Shown here: in pieces, positions 53,235 through 63,739 of the stretch
Position numbering within the stretch: the stretch's first letter is position 1
Layout of the letters: each line of letters starts with the position of its first letter
Assembly: GCA_028564925.1 (NCBI GenBank)
Contig: CM053028.1
Span: 626,767,380 to 626,831,379 of the forward strand
From: Lithobates sylvaticus
Taxonomy: Eukaryota > Chordata > Amphibia > Anura > Ranidae
DNA: 64,000 nucleotides
Direction of reading: 5' to 3'
The notes under the pieces: model-generated
Database searches by the model: none
Told to the model about the DNA's origin: nothing
Seen by the model: only the letters and a program-made list of their open reading frames with translations
Translations under genes and position numbers: made by a program

Positions 53235-55668
53235 TAGGGATGAGCCGAACACCCCGGGTTCGGTTCGCACCAGAACCCGCAAACGGACCTAAAGTCTGTG
53301 TGAATTTAAGAACCCTATTAATACAATGGACGCGAACGTTCAAAATCAAAAGTGCTAATTTTAAAGGCTTATATGCAAGTTATTGTCATAAAAAGTGTTT
53401 GGGGACCTGGGTCCTGCCCCAGGGGACATGTATCAATGCAATTTTTTTTTTTCAAAACGGCTGTTTTTTCAGGAGCAGTAATTTTAATAATGCTTAAAGT
53501 GAAACAATAAAAGTGTAATATTCCTTTAAATTTCATACCTGGGGGGTGTCTATAGTATGCCTGTGAAGGGGCGCATGTTTCCCGTGCTTAGAACTGTCCC
53601 TGCACAAAGTGTCATTTTTGCAGGAAAAAAAGCTATTTAAAATCACTCGCGGCTATAATGAATTGTCGGCTCCCGTAACACAGAGAACAGTCATTCATTG
53701 AAAGTCATTGATAAAAAAAAATGGCGTGGGGTCCCCCTCAAAATCCATCCCAGACCCTTGAGGTCTGGGATGGATTTTAAAGGGAACCCCGGCCAAAAAA
53801 TCCCCCTCAAAATCCATACCAGTCCCTTATCCGAGCACAAACCTGGCAGGCCGCAGGAAAAGAGGGGGGACGAGAGCGCCCCCCCCTCCCTCCTGAACCG
53901 TACCAGGCCACATGCCCTCAACATTGGGAGGGTGCTTTGGGGTCCCCCCCAAAGCACCTTGTCCCCATGTTGATGAGGACAAGGGCCTCGTCCCCACAAC
54001 CCTGGCCATTGGTTGTAGGGGTCTGCGGGCGAGGGGCTTATCAGAATCTGGAAGCCTCCTTTAACAAGGGGACCCCCAGATCCCGGCCCCCCCCTGTGTG
54101 AAATGGTAAGGGGGTACCCCTACCATTTCACCAAAAAAGTGTCAAAAATTTTAAAAATGACAGGAGACGGTCTTTGACAATTCCTTTATTAAAATCTTCT
54201 TTCTTCTGGTCTTCTTCCTTCTTCCTTTCTTCATCCTTGGGTTTCTTCATCTTCTCCTTCCGGCATCTTCTTCCATCTTCGCCCCCCTCTGACATCATGG
54301 GGAAAGCCATAGGGAATTCCCCATGACGTCCCCGTGCGTCAGAGGGGGCAGGGTCACCAGGTAGCCCCGCCCTCCGTTATAAAAGACCTGTCAGACGCAG
54401 CGAAGCCTCACACAGCGGGAGCCTCCCATTGCGCGGAGCGGCCCAGAAGAGACGCCAACGCCATGGAAGAAGATGCCGGACGAGAAGACCAGAGCAAGAA
54501 GAAGCGGATCGGAGGAAGAAGAAGATGGAAGAAGATGCCGGAAGGAGAAGATGAAGAAACCGAAGGATGAAGAAAGGAAGAAGACCAGAAGAAAGAAGAT
54601 TTTAATAAAGGAATTGTCAAAGACCGTCTCCTGTCATTTTTACAATTTTTGACACTTTTTTGGTGAAATGGTACCTTACCATTTTACACAGGGGGGGGGG
54701 GCCGGGATCTGGGGGTCCCCTTGTTAAAGGGGGCTTCCAGATTCCGATAAGCCCCCCGCCCGCAGACCCCCACAACCAATGGCCAGGGTTGTGGGGAAGA
54801 GGCCCTTGTCCTCATCAACATGGGGACAAGGTGCTTTGGGGGGACCCCAAAGCACCCTCCCAATGTTGAGGGCATGTGGCCTGGTACGGTTCAGGAGGGA
54901 GGGGGGGGCGCTCTCGCCCCCCCTCTTTTCCTGCGGCCTGCCAGGTTGCGTGCTCGGATAAGGGCCTGGTATGGATTTTGAGGGGGACCCCATGCCATTT
55001 TTATTTTGGCCGGGGTTCCCCTTAAAATCCATCCCAGACCTCAAGGGTCTGGTATGGATTTTGAGGGGGACCCCACGCCATTTTTTTTTTGTATAATGTG
55101 GGGTGTGTACTAAACCCCCTGAGCTATAATTGGCCACAGGCATCCTGCCTGTGGCCAATTATGGCTCTCCTCGCCGCTGGCTCTATGATTGCGTGCTCGG
55201 ATAAGGGTCTGGTATGGATAAGGGTCTGGTATGGATAAGGGTCTGGTATGGATTTTGAGGGGGACCCCACGCCATTTTTTTTTTGGCCGGGGTTCCCCTT
55301 AAAATCCATCCCAGACCTCAAGGGTCTGGTATGGATTTTGAGGGGGACCCCACGCCATTTATTTTTTTGTATAATGTGGGGCGTGTACTAAACCCCCTGA
55401 GCTATAATTGGCCACAGGCATCCTGCCTGTGGCCAATTATGGCTCTCCTCACCGCTGGCTCTATGATTGGCCAAGCATGCGGGGTCACAGTGCATGCTTG
55501 GCCAATCATCAGCCAGCAATGCACTGCGACTGGCGCAGTGCATTGCGGGCCGCTCCCATCACACGAATTTGATGCGAGTGGCCCAAATAGTTCTGGGCTC
55601 GCCGAGCGGGCGAACGCCCAATGTTCGATTCGAACATGGGTTCGAATCGAACACCGGGCCCATCCCTA
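53235..55668. mobile_element. hAT-type fold-back element (2434 bp) inside the Penelope copy
   Basis: It starts TAGGGATGAGCC and ends GGGCCCATCCCTA. A perfect 8-bp duplication GGCATCAC flanks it (53227-53234 and 55669-55676), diagnostic of hAT. The interior is a giant imperfect palindrome: 53700-54290 (GGCGTGGGGTCCCCCTCAAA; AAAGCACCTTGTCCCCATG; GACGGTCTTTGACAATTCC) reappears inverted at about 54540-55090, around a GC-rich loop. The right arm has extra tandem duplications. No transposase was found. A partial relative lies at 22235-22504. Confidence 0.9.
55036..55480. repeat. Tandem duplications in the right arm of the fold-back
   Basis: The block GGGGACCCCACGCCATTT..TATAATGTGGGG.GTGTACTAAACCCCCTGAGC..TTGGCCACAGGCATCC occurs at about 55066-55195 and 55345-55475. 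Between them AAGGGTCTGGTATGGAT is repeated 3-4 times (55203-55255). Confidence 0.85.
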
Positions 55669-56201
55669 GGCATCACTATAGAAATGATAGAAGAATTCCA
55701 TTTGTGTCAAAGTATCATCCATATTCACTTCGTATCCATAACATCCTTAAGAAATTTGGGGATTTATTAAGAGAGAATTATCTGAATATTAGTGAATTCT
55801 AAGCTCCCCCTTATCCTCATATAGAAAAGGTAGAACACGAAGATATCGATTGGTCAGATCTGACCCATTAGTAACTTTTTTAGGATCCCGTAATACAGGG
55901 TCATACCCATGTCTATCGTGTATACAATGTAACTCCATGATAAAAGGCAAGAGTATATCCCATCCACATAAGGGGTATGATATTAAAATCAAAAGGTTAT
56001 TACACTTGCCAACCGTCATATGTAATATATGCAATAAAATGTCCATGTGGTTTACAGAGACCATTCAGAAAGATAAAGATAGGATAGCAAGGCACTTTAG
56101 CGAGACATTTTTTGGAGAAAGGACATTCGATTTCCCAATTAAAATTAATGGAGCTGGAGGGGATTAATAAGAATAGGAGAGGTGGTAACCGAGAATTCAT
56201 T

Positions 56202-57038
56202 TTAACGACTTCAGATCCGCGATATAGCTGAATGACGGCTACAGCGCGGACCTGCTTTGCCAGGAGTACGTCTATTGACGTCCTCCCGTTGTCCGAGCGG
56301 CCTGCGTGCCTCCTGCAGGGCACGCGCGGCGCACTCTGTGATCAGCGAGTCTATGAGACTCGCTGGATCACAGATCGGAGTAAGGGCTCGTTTCCAACCC
56401 CTTACCACGTTATCAACTGTCAGCCAATGACAGCTGATCATGTGATGTAAATAGAGCCGGTAATCGGCTATTTTTTCTCCTTGCGCTGACAGTGTGAGGA
56501 GGAAAAAAAAGCTGATCACTGGTGGCCGTGGAAGGGACATCAGTCCTGATCACGGAGAGCTGCCGACAGCTCCTCAGTGCCCACCTGTGCCACCTAACAG
56601 TAGACAACAGTGCGTTCTACCAGTGCTCACAGTACCACCCATCAGTGCCCACAGTGCCACCTATCAGTGCACACAATCAGTGCCTCATCAACAGTGCTGC
56701 ACATCAGTGTCACCTACCAGTGCCCATCAGTGCCATCTATCAGTGGTACCTATCAGTGCCCATCAGTGCTACCCATCAGGGCCCATCAGTGCCATCTTAT
56801 CAGTGGCTATCAGTGCCACCTTATCTGTGCCCATCAGTACTGCCTTATCTGTGCCTATCAGTGCCGCCTTATCTGTGCCTATCAGTGCTGCCTTATCTAT
56901 GCCTAGAAGTGCTGCCTTATCTGTGCCTATCAGTGCCACCTTAACTGTGCCTATCAGTGCCCACCAGTGCCGCCTCACCAGCGCATAGCAATGAAGGAGA
57001 AAAATTACCTGTTTGCAAAATTTTATAACAAACTATAA
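56202..57038. repeat. TTAACCACTT-family TIR element, copy 6 (right end lost), with CAGTGCC minisatellite
   Basis: It begins TTAACGACTTCAGATCC at the point where the Penelope copy stops. It follows copy 5 in content (GAATG.CGGCTACAGCGCGGAC; GCCAATGACAGCTGATCA; GAAAAATTACC.TTTGC). The repeat array is at about 56570-56985 with units like CATCAGTGCCACCTTATCTG. Confidence 0.7.
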
Positions 57039-57116
57039 AACATGATTTATTTATTTGGATATATCAATATATATATAGTTAATCAGCCACTAAAATGTCA
57101 TGTAATCTTTTTTATG

Positions 57117-57961
57117 TTAAAGCGGGGTTCCACCCTAAAGTGGAACTTCCGCTCATCGGAAACTCCCCCCCTCCGGTGTCACATTTGGCACCTTTCAGGG
57201 GGGAGGGTGGTGCAGATACCTGTCTAAAGCCCCATACACACGGTCAGATTTTTGCATGGATTCTGTCCGATCGGACAATGTTGTTGAAAAATCAGACCGT
57301 GTGTATGCACCATCTGACAGTGTACGTCGGATTGTCCGACGGACAAAGTCCTATCTCCTGCTGGATAGATTTGCCGACAACACGGTCGGATCACACCAAA
57401 TCCGATCGTGTGTACGGTTGTCCGACCGGACAAAGTGCTACGCATGCTCAGATCACATTACAAGACCAAAGCTATTGGCTACTAGCCTCTACGTAGTCCC
57501 GTCGTAGGCAACAAACGTCACCACGTTCAGAATGATCGGATTTTCCGACAACTTTGTCTGACCGTGTGTACGCAAAACCAACATCAGACAAAGTATGACG
57601 GACATGGTCCGACGGACCTGGTCCTCGGATAATCCGCGCGTGTGTATGGGGCTTAAGACAGGTATTTGCACCCACTTCCGGGCATAAACTCCCACTTCCC
57701 GTCCCGCCACGCTGTCTGCTGGGACACACACGGGTCCCAGAGACAGCGCGGAGCATTCCTATTGCATTGGGCAATAGAGAACCGGGAAGTGAAGCCGTAA
57801 GGCTTCATTTCCTGATTCCCATACCCAAGATGGCGGCGGCAGCATCCGAGGACCGAGGGACGGTTCGGCCTCGGGTGCCGATGTCGCTGGACCCTGTGAC
57901 AGGTGAGTGTCATTATTTTAAAAGTCAGCAGCTGCAGTATTTCGCCGGACTCCCACTTTAA
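57117..57961. mobile_element. TTAA-target TIR element with exon-like GC-rich segment
   Basis: TTAA|AGCGGGGTTCCACCC at the left mirrors GCCGGACTCCCACT|TTAA at the right, with TTAA on both borders (57117-57120 and 57958-57961). This suggests a piggyBac-like non-autonomous element. It holds a GTACACACG-family MITE at 57228-57653. At 57830-57902 it carries CCAAGATGGCGGCGGCAGC to CCTGTGACAG|GTGAGT, which looks like a first coding exon with a splice donor. Confidence 0.7.
57228..57653. mobile_element. GTACACACGRTCGGA-family MITE, copy 6, nested
   Basis: AGCCCCATACACACGGTCAG mirrors GCGCGTGTGTATGGGGCT. TAA lies on both sides (57225-57227 and 57654-57656). The flanking host element is itself palindromic here (CAGATACCTGTC..GACAGGTATTTG), so the insertion split a hairpin. 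Confidence 0.82.
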
Positions 57962-58128
57962 GTATTTTCAAAAGTCATATTCTATATCTATCTATTTATA
58001 TATTTTTTTTCATTAAAACAAATCCTAGTGAGCCATAGAAGTGCTGATTCTGGTACTTCCTGTGAATGATGTGGTGACAACACTCTCTCCCTGTTTCCTA
58101 ACTATTCTCCTGCTTTGTCTCCTTGTAG

Positions 58129-58204
58129 TTTCCAATTGACTATGTTAAAGCTAAATCTGCAGTTGCCACCATCAAGAAGCCCGCCCTGAGCAATAACACG
58201 CACA
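58129..58204 (+). CDS. Candidate internal exon of an unrecognised gene
   Basis: A strong pyrimidine tract and acceptor (TTTGTCTCCTTGTAG) precede 76 bp with a single open frame, and a strong donor follows (CACA|GTGAGTAA). The peptide is FPIDYVKAKSAVATIKKPAL followed by SNNTH, ending in phase 1. I do not recognise it. No partner exon with matching phase was identified nearby, so this may be an exon of a gene extending outside the window, a remnant, or chance. Confidence 0.35.
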
Positions 58205-58547
58205 GTGAGTAACTGTAGGCAGGAAGCGTCTGTAAAGAGCCTGGAAGGGCAAAAAGGGATAACGATAAGTACAAATGCAATTTATTTTTATTTTTTTATA
58301 CATAGTGTGTTAATAACTAAAAATCCAGCTGGAGTTGGCATTTACTTTGCAGAACTGAAGAACCTTAATAACATTGCACAAGGTATTGAAAGCTTCAAAA
58401 GCTTTTACATTGCCTTAAAACCCAAGTGAGAAAAACCAAGGGAGATTACAATAAAACATTGCATAGAGATATGTATATGAAATGTTTATGGAAAATGAGA
58501 TCAAAGTCCAACATAATATGTTCCATGTAAAATATGTCACCTTGCAG

Positions 58548-58667
58548 GTTTGCAAAGATGTTTCTGGAGAATCTGCAGTGGAACGTGTCTCAAAGTTAAC
58601 CAAGATCAATATTACCACCTTGGCGGTCTGCTGTGCTGTTGTGGTTGTAGGATTGTGTATATTTTAA
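58548..58667 (+). CDS. Weak candidate terminal exon with a membrane-spanning tail
   Basis: The acceptor-like CACCTTGCAG|GTTTGC opens a 39-codon frame, KDVSGESAVERVSKLTKINI then TTLAVCCAVVVVGLCIF and stop. The last 17 residues would form one membrane helix. Against it: the phase does not fit the 58129-58204 exon, and the stop codon falls in the first bases of a TIR element (58662-58906). The end may therefore be accidental. Confidence 0.18.
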   Translation, partial: VCKDVSGESAVERVSKLTKINITTLAVCCAVVVVGLCIF

Positions 58668-58906
58668 GTGGCTGTAAACCTTCACATATGCCCAGTGAGG
58701 TGACTGGCCTCAGGTGATACACAGAGATGAAACAAATCCTCCTCCATAAGTTGTACCTGTTTATCTGCAGTCTTTTCATCTCTACAGCCATTCAACGTAC
58801 AGAATTTTTAAAACGTATCTGAGCTTGTCTGGATTAAGACAAGTACACATAATAGAGGCATATGCTTTGTTCATATTTCATGTCTGGAGGTTTACAACCA
58901 CTTTAA
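58662..58906. repeat. TTAAAGTGGTTGT-family TIR element, copy 3
   Basis: TTTTAAGTGGCTGTAAACC at the left mirrors GGTTTACAACCACTTTAA at the right, with subterminal TCATATTTCATGTCTGGAGG. It is non-coding. Confidence 0.65.
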
Positions 58907-59333
58907 GGGAGATGTTAGAAAGTATTTTAGTGGATCCTTGGAGGACACTTCTAGCAGAGGTTGTGTATCAACCCAGACTATAAATATAGTTATATCCTCA
59001 GATAAAAATATTAAAAATAAATGAAATGGTGTTTTTGGATTGTGGTGCTCAGATATAGTATATTTTTGACCTTTTTTAATATTGAAAGCAAACTCACCCA
59101 TCGATGTCGCCAGCCTTAATTTTGCAAAACAAATCACTTTGAAAAACATCCTATCATTTCTAGCCATGGCCAACTTGAGTGAGGACAGATTATTCATGTA
59201 GCAATTACTCATTGGAATTCATCTGCTCTTAGCTCAGGCATGCAGCCATAAAGGTGTGCCTTGACCAGGCTTGGAAACCAAGATGTAACTGAAGAAAAGC
59301 AAAAAAAAAGTTAAAACAAATAAATATAATATA

Positions 59334-60132
59334 CTGTATTTATTGGCGTATAACACCCTGAAAATTGGGTGCAAATAGCGTGTGCGTGTTATACGCCAAT
59401 ACTTCAATTTTAGCTGCCTCGGAGGGGACAGGGAGGGGGGCGGGACAAGCGCCATCCGATTACATACAGTGAGAATCGCCTGTTTACTTGGCGACCTCTG
59501 TAATAGGAAGTCCCGTCTCCTGGGCCGACATTGGACCACTGTTCTGTCTATCATAAGAGGTTCTAACTGTATGTAATCTGTTGGCGCTCGTCCCGCCCCC
59601 CCTCCCTGTCTCTCTGCAAATGGGCATCGATCAGGCTGCACTGATGGCAATAGTGAGGCTGCTGCATTGAAGGCAATAGTGAGGCTGCTGCATTGATGCC
59701 AATGGTGAGGTTGCTGCATTAATGGTGAGGCTGCTGCAGTAGTGGCAATAGTGGGGCTTCCGCATTGATGGCAATGGTGAGGCTGCTGCATTAATGGCAA
59801 TGGTGAGGTTGCTGCATTGATAGCGATAGTGAGGCTGCTGCATTGATGGCACTTGTGAGGCTGCATTAATGTGGACTGATGAGGCTGCATTGATGGCACT
59901 TGTGAGGCTGCATTGATGTGGACTGATGAGGCTGCATTTATGGCACTTGTGAGGCTGCAGATGGGCATTGATCAGGCTGCATTGATGGCAATGGTGAGGC
60001 TGCAGATGGGCACTGACCCTTATTTTGCTTCAAAGTTCCTTATTTAAAATTTTTGTTTTTTTCCATAAAATTCACTCTTAAAATTAATGTGCGTGTCATA
60101 CACCTGTGCGTGTTATACACCGATAAATACGG
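59334..60132. mobile_element. TA-target TIR element with internal minisatellite
   Basis: CTGTATTTATTGGCGTATAAC at the left mirrors GTTATACACCGATAAATACGG at the right. TA lies on both sides (59332-59333 and 60133-60134). A second inner copy of GCGTGTTATACGCC is present at each end. A TA target fits a Tc1/mariner-type MITE. There is no transposase. Confidence 0.78.
59640..60020. repeat. Minisatellite, unit about 27 bp, inside the TIR element
   Basis: Units like TGAGGCTGCTGCATTGATGG plus CAATAG or CACTTG repeat about 13 times with length variants. The - strand frame over it (HQCSSLTIAINAA-type peptides) is a repeat artefact. Confidence 0.85.
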
Positions 60133-60216
60133 TACTTTCCTATCTATTTTCTAATGCCAGCAGCATAAGGATTACAAATAGTCAATGTTAATTGAGAGAG
60201 TAAAGTTCCACTTTAA

Positions 60217-61044
60217 GGACAACATTGGGTTTTTATGAAGATGTAGCACTGTTTGAGAAGAAATAAATATGATTGATCAATTGGGCAATACGTGTACACA
60301 GTTAAGTTGAAGAGAAACACGTGGAGAAGATTTTAAAACACGAGGATAATTGAGGTTATGTCCCTGTAACTGAAATGAACATAAAAACTGATGATAAAAA
60401 TGTACTAAAGATAAAACAAAGCCTTCTTCACCTTTGTCACCACTTGGTTTCAAACGGTTTCAAAATAGTTAAAAAAAAAACATTTCTAAATCTCAGTTCC
60501 AATAAAAAAAATAAAAAAATAAAAAAAAGTCTCGGAGAGAGTGAAGAACCTATGTCAGTTATTTTCTGTTACACCCCATCATCGGAGCAGCAAGAGTTGT
60601 TCTAGAAAGTTGTTTCGAGAGTGACTTCACAGCTGGGCGTTGATCCAACATGGGTTATGTGTTGAAAGATCAAAAACCAAAAGAAGGGTCCTGCACTTCG
60701 TCTGGGGTCCCGCGTGACCCAGACTGCCAAGATCAACCCTGTTCTTGCCTACACTTAGTGGAATGTGCCTTACACTTTGCAAGCTACTATTATGACTCTC
60801 AGATGGCACAGTTAACGAAGTACCATGTTATGTAGGCAACTCCTCTGTGGGTAAGCTTAGAGACAATAGACTGTTACATTTTGTCAATTGATAAGATCCT
60901 CTGGTTCATACCAGCAGATCCTAAAATTATTATTAATCCCATCACTCTCTTACGCTTTGGGACTGCATCAAGAGCTCTTCTGGTTCCCTGTATCCCCATA
61001 TACTTTAAAAAGGGTTTCAACACAAAAGATAAAACTATAATTCT
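60217..61044. other. No recognisable gene
   Basis: AT-rich to 60550. 60600-61044 may be an older flank of the gypsy fossil that follows, but no protein motif is clear. Confidence 0.4.
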
Positions 61045-61650
61045 ACTTGTTGGGGGGGATCAACTCCCTGTGCACAGGCCCCACTACAGTCCTTGCTCAT
61101 TATCGAGGAGCTGTTCCAATGGGTACCTATCGACACCCTGAGACCCTTAGCTCTCCCCAGAAAAACTGGAAAGTGGTACATATTGACTATTGTAGACTAT
61201 GTTACTCGTTATCCCAAAGCCGTAGCCCTGTCCAGCATCACAGCTCGCAAAGTTGCGGAAGCCATGGTTACCATTTTCACTTGAGTGGGCTTCCCCACTA
61301 AAATCCTGTTGGATCAAGGGGCTCAGTTCATGAAGGCCATTCTACGTGCCTTTGTAAACCAGGACCTGGACTGGGAATGATACCTACCCCACCTCCTCTT
61401 CGCCTAACAGGAGGTACCCCAGGAATCCACCGGGTTTTCTCCCTTCAAACTGTTGAATGGAAGGACGATCCGAGGCCCCCTGACCCTGCTGAAAGAATAC
61501 TGGGAGGGTCGACAGCCTGATACTGGGGTCCCTATGGTGCCCTATGTCCTAGAACTGCGTGAAAGAATGAGCCAACTAGTCGGCCTCACAGCTGACCATC
61601 TTAAAGCAGCCCACTGTTCTCCCACTGCCATTTTAATGGGAATAGTATGA
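61045..61650 (+). mobile_element. Fossil of a Ty3/gypsy integrase region, broken
   Basis: Pieces of a retroelement integrase core can be read on + (WYILTIVDYVTRYPKAVAL near 61170-61220; downstream FSPFKLLNG and RERMSQLVGLTADHLKAA). It belongs to a different gypsy lineage from the whole element. It has several breaks, and no LTRs or other domains were found. It is old. Confidence 0.7.
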
Positions 61651-63490
61651 GAAATAATAAGTCGTTTTGGGTTAATTATCCTGCCTCTCTTTTCCAGATC
61701 GAACTGTAGACAAGGATGTTTGTGTCGCTTTGCATTTGGGCCTCTCAGGCAGGTAAATTGGTTAGTTATACAACATGGTGCTCTCTTTTTCTAGAACCTC
61801 TACCCATATTGATGGTGACTGTATAGTGTCTTTCACTTTCCATATCTCAGATCATAAATCTGTTTTATCTCCATAGTCAGGGAACAGAGGTCCTGCTTTG
61901 CGGGGAGAGAAGCCAGCAGGTACCTCAGAACTGAGTCAGTTGGGGGAAGGGTGGGTACACAGACCATGTCCTACTCTTGATCCCAGTGTGTGGTATCCAG
62001 GTCAAGGGTCCATGGTCATTCAGACCTGCAGGAGCCACTGTTCAACTCAGTCAAGATTTGGTCTTACTGACTAGCATCTGCAGGTAAGGGTGAGGATCCC
62101 ATTGTAGGGGTGTCTTTGCAGCACTGTGTATATGCCTTGCTTGGGTTAGGCGCCATTTCTGTCTCACTGCGGTTTCAGTGGGCAAAAGGAGAATCGAGTG
62201 AATTAGTTAGTAACAACCAAACTGGAGATCGTCTGTGGTAGTCCCTGGGTCCTTTTCCCTTTCAGCATAGGGTGTATAAGAAAGATTTACTGTCTTATAT
62301 CAGGGTGAAAGTTGCCTGGGGAGAAGAGCTTCCTTGAGGTTTGTCCTCATGGTGCTGTTGCTTGACCACGTCGTATTAATATTTTTTAAAATAATGGTTT
62401 ATTCTAACTGGAATGCTTCTTTAAAATGTCATTCCACCCAAAATGGATAATTCAGATGCTGAAGCTTTAAACTCCCTGACAGTCTCTTTATCACTTGGGG
62501 ACTCTATTGGAGAGATCTCTAGTATGCGTTCCCCAGGTATGCAAACCTGGTGTGCCCATAATGATGGGTTCCAACCATCTCCTGTGCCGAATAAGCTGTA
62601 TATTTATTTTATATTATGTAGCAACCTGGATGAGCTAGAACAAACAAAGGTGGATGGGAGCACCTAAAACTCCCAGGTGGACAGGAACAGATCTGGAAAT
62701 CATGTCAGGGAGATCTCACTGTTGGAGTATCCAAGACATATAAGTGCAAGGGGCTGACTGAGCCCAGTATTGTCCATAAATAACTAAAATATCATATTTG
62801 GATGGCCTGACCTTTATAACATCGAGGAAAGCAGAAAGTGAAATGTCTACCTCCCCTGCCAACTTTTCTTGCAGTTTTTAAGCTAAATGGCAGGTGCACT
62901 TTAACATAGTACAGCTTGCACAGCTCATGAAACATCAGCTAAGGAATTTGGTAGCAAAAGTCAAAACCAGCTATTTCATTTTGGCAACACAGGCTAGGGA
63001 ACATTGACTTAACAATCTGCGGTTTACCACTAATTACACAGAGGTGTGAAACCTCTGTAAAATGCCAAGAATAGAATAGATCTGGCAGAGATAGGAGCAG
63101 ACAAGGCCAGGTATAAAGTTATTACCTTTAAATGCTGAGTAATCAGGTTACAAAGGCTTACATGTTTTGGTGGTTTTCTGCCATCTAACATACCCTGCAG
63201 GGTATATTTACAAATCAATTACCGTAAAGTATACCTATAACCAGCAATAGGGATGAACAGAGTGATTTTGGTGAAATTGACTGACAAGTTCAACTAAATT
63301 TAAAGATTTACAAAAAAATCTATTTAGGTGTAACCTTGGTCCGCAATGGCACCAGGACGGCAGCTGCGCAGACTGGCTGTCACTGTCGATGTCACTGCTG
63401 CCAGCGCTACAGCTTCTTTTCCTTTCCCTGGCCGCCAGTGAAGAGAGGAGTAGCCGTACGGAGAGAGAGGGAGACAGAGGTCACAGGCAC
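61651..63490. other. Intergenic stretch without a supported gene
   Basis: It may contain untranslated or LTR remains of the preceding fossil to about 62350. A 75-codon + frame at 62443 (MDNSDAEALNSL) lacks an identifiable homologue and starts in text resembling a common TIR repeat (TTCCACCCAAAATGG), so it is not called. Confidence 0.4.
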
Positions 63491-63498
63491 TCTGACAA

Positions 63499-63620
63499 GC
63501 AGTGTTAATTTCGTAGACAAAATCATTTTCATCATAATTTTCGTCAGCGGCAACACATTTTCGTCAATTCTATAAAATTTTCGTCAACTAATGAAAATGT
63601 GAGAGATGGATGTTTACCCA
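63499..63620. mobile_element. One end of a hAT-like element
   Basis: CAGTGTTAATTTCGTAGACAAAATC, with repeated TTTTCGTCA and ATAATTTTCGTC motifs, is the start of a well-known vertebrate hAT-like repeat. The other end is not visible. Confidence 0.45.
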
Positions 63621-63739
63621 AGTAAAATGCCAGTTTCCTTGACGCTCTGTCTGTAAAGCCTGTGAATGCTTCTGTTCCCAGCAAGCAAGGTAGCGATCGC
63701 ATTGTGCTTAGTAGTGTGGTGTGCCTAGCACTGTGCAGC

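Larger units (their letters stand above)
52684..56201 (+). mobile_element. Penelope-like element, plus-strand copy, broken and interrupted
   Basis: It starts inside the RT region (THYLQLKGAAMGSN, as in the minus copy at about 51100) and runs through the same linker to 53234. A hAT element (53235-55668) then intervenes, and it resumes at 55669 with the linker and a CIQC zinc-like motif (CLSCIQCNSMIKGKSI) to about 56201. It matches the minus copy closely in inverted order. It has several breaks, its 5' part is missing, and its end is cut by the next TIR element. Confidence 0.8.

Noticed and set aside
59234-59968. - strand 244-codon frame with SSLTIAINAA repeats
   Set aside because: It reads the 27-bp minisatellite in the TIR element at 59334-60132; no conserved domain.
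62443-62667. Possible first exon MDNSDAEALNSLTVSL with a donor-like CCCCAG|GTATGC
   Set aside because: The ATG lies in text like a common TIR repeat, no acceptor partner was seen, and the peptide is unrecognised.
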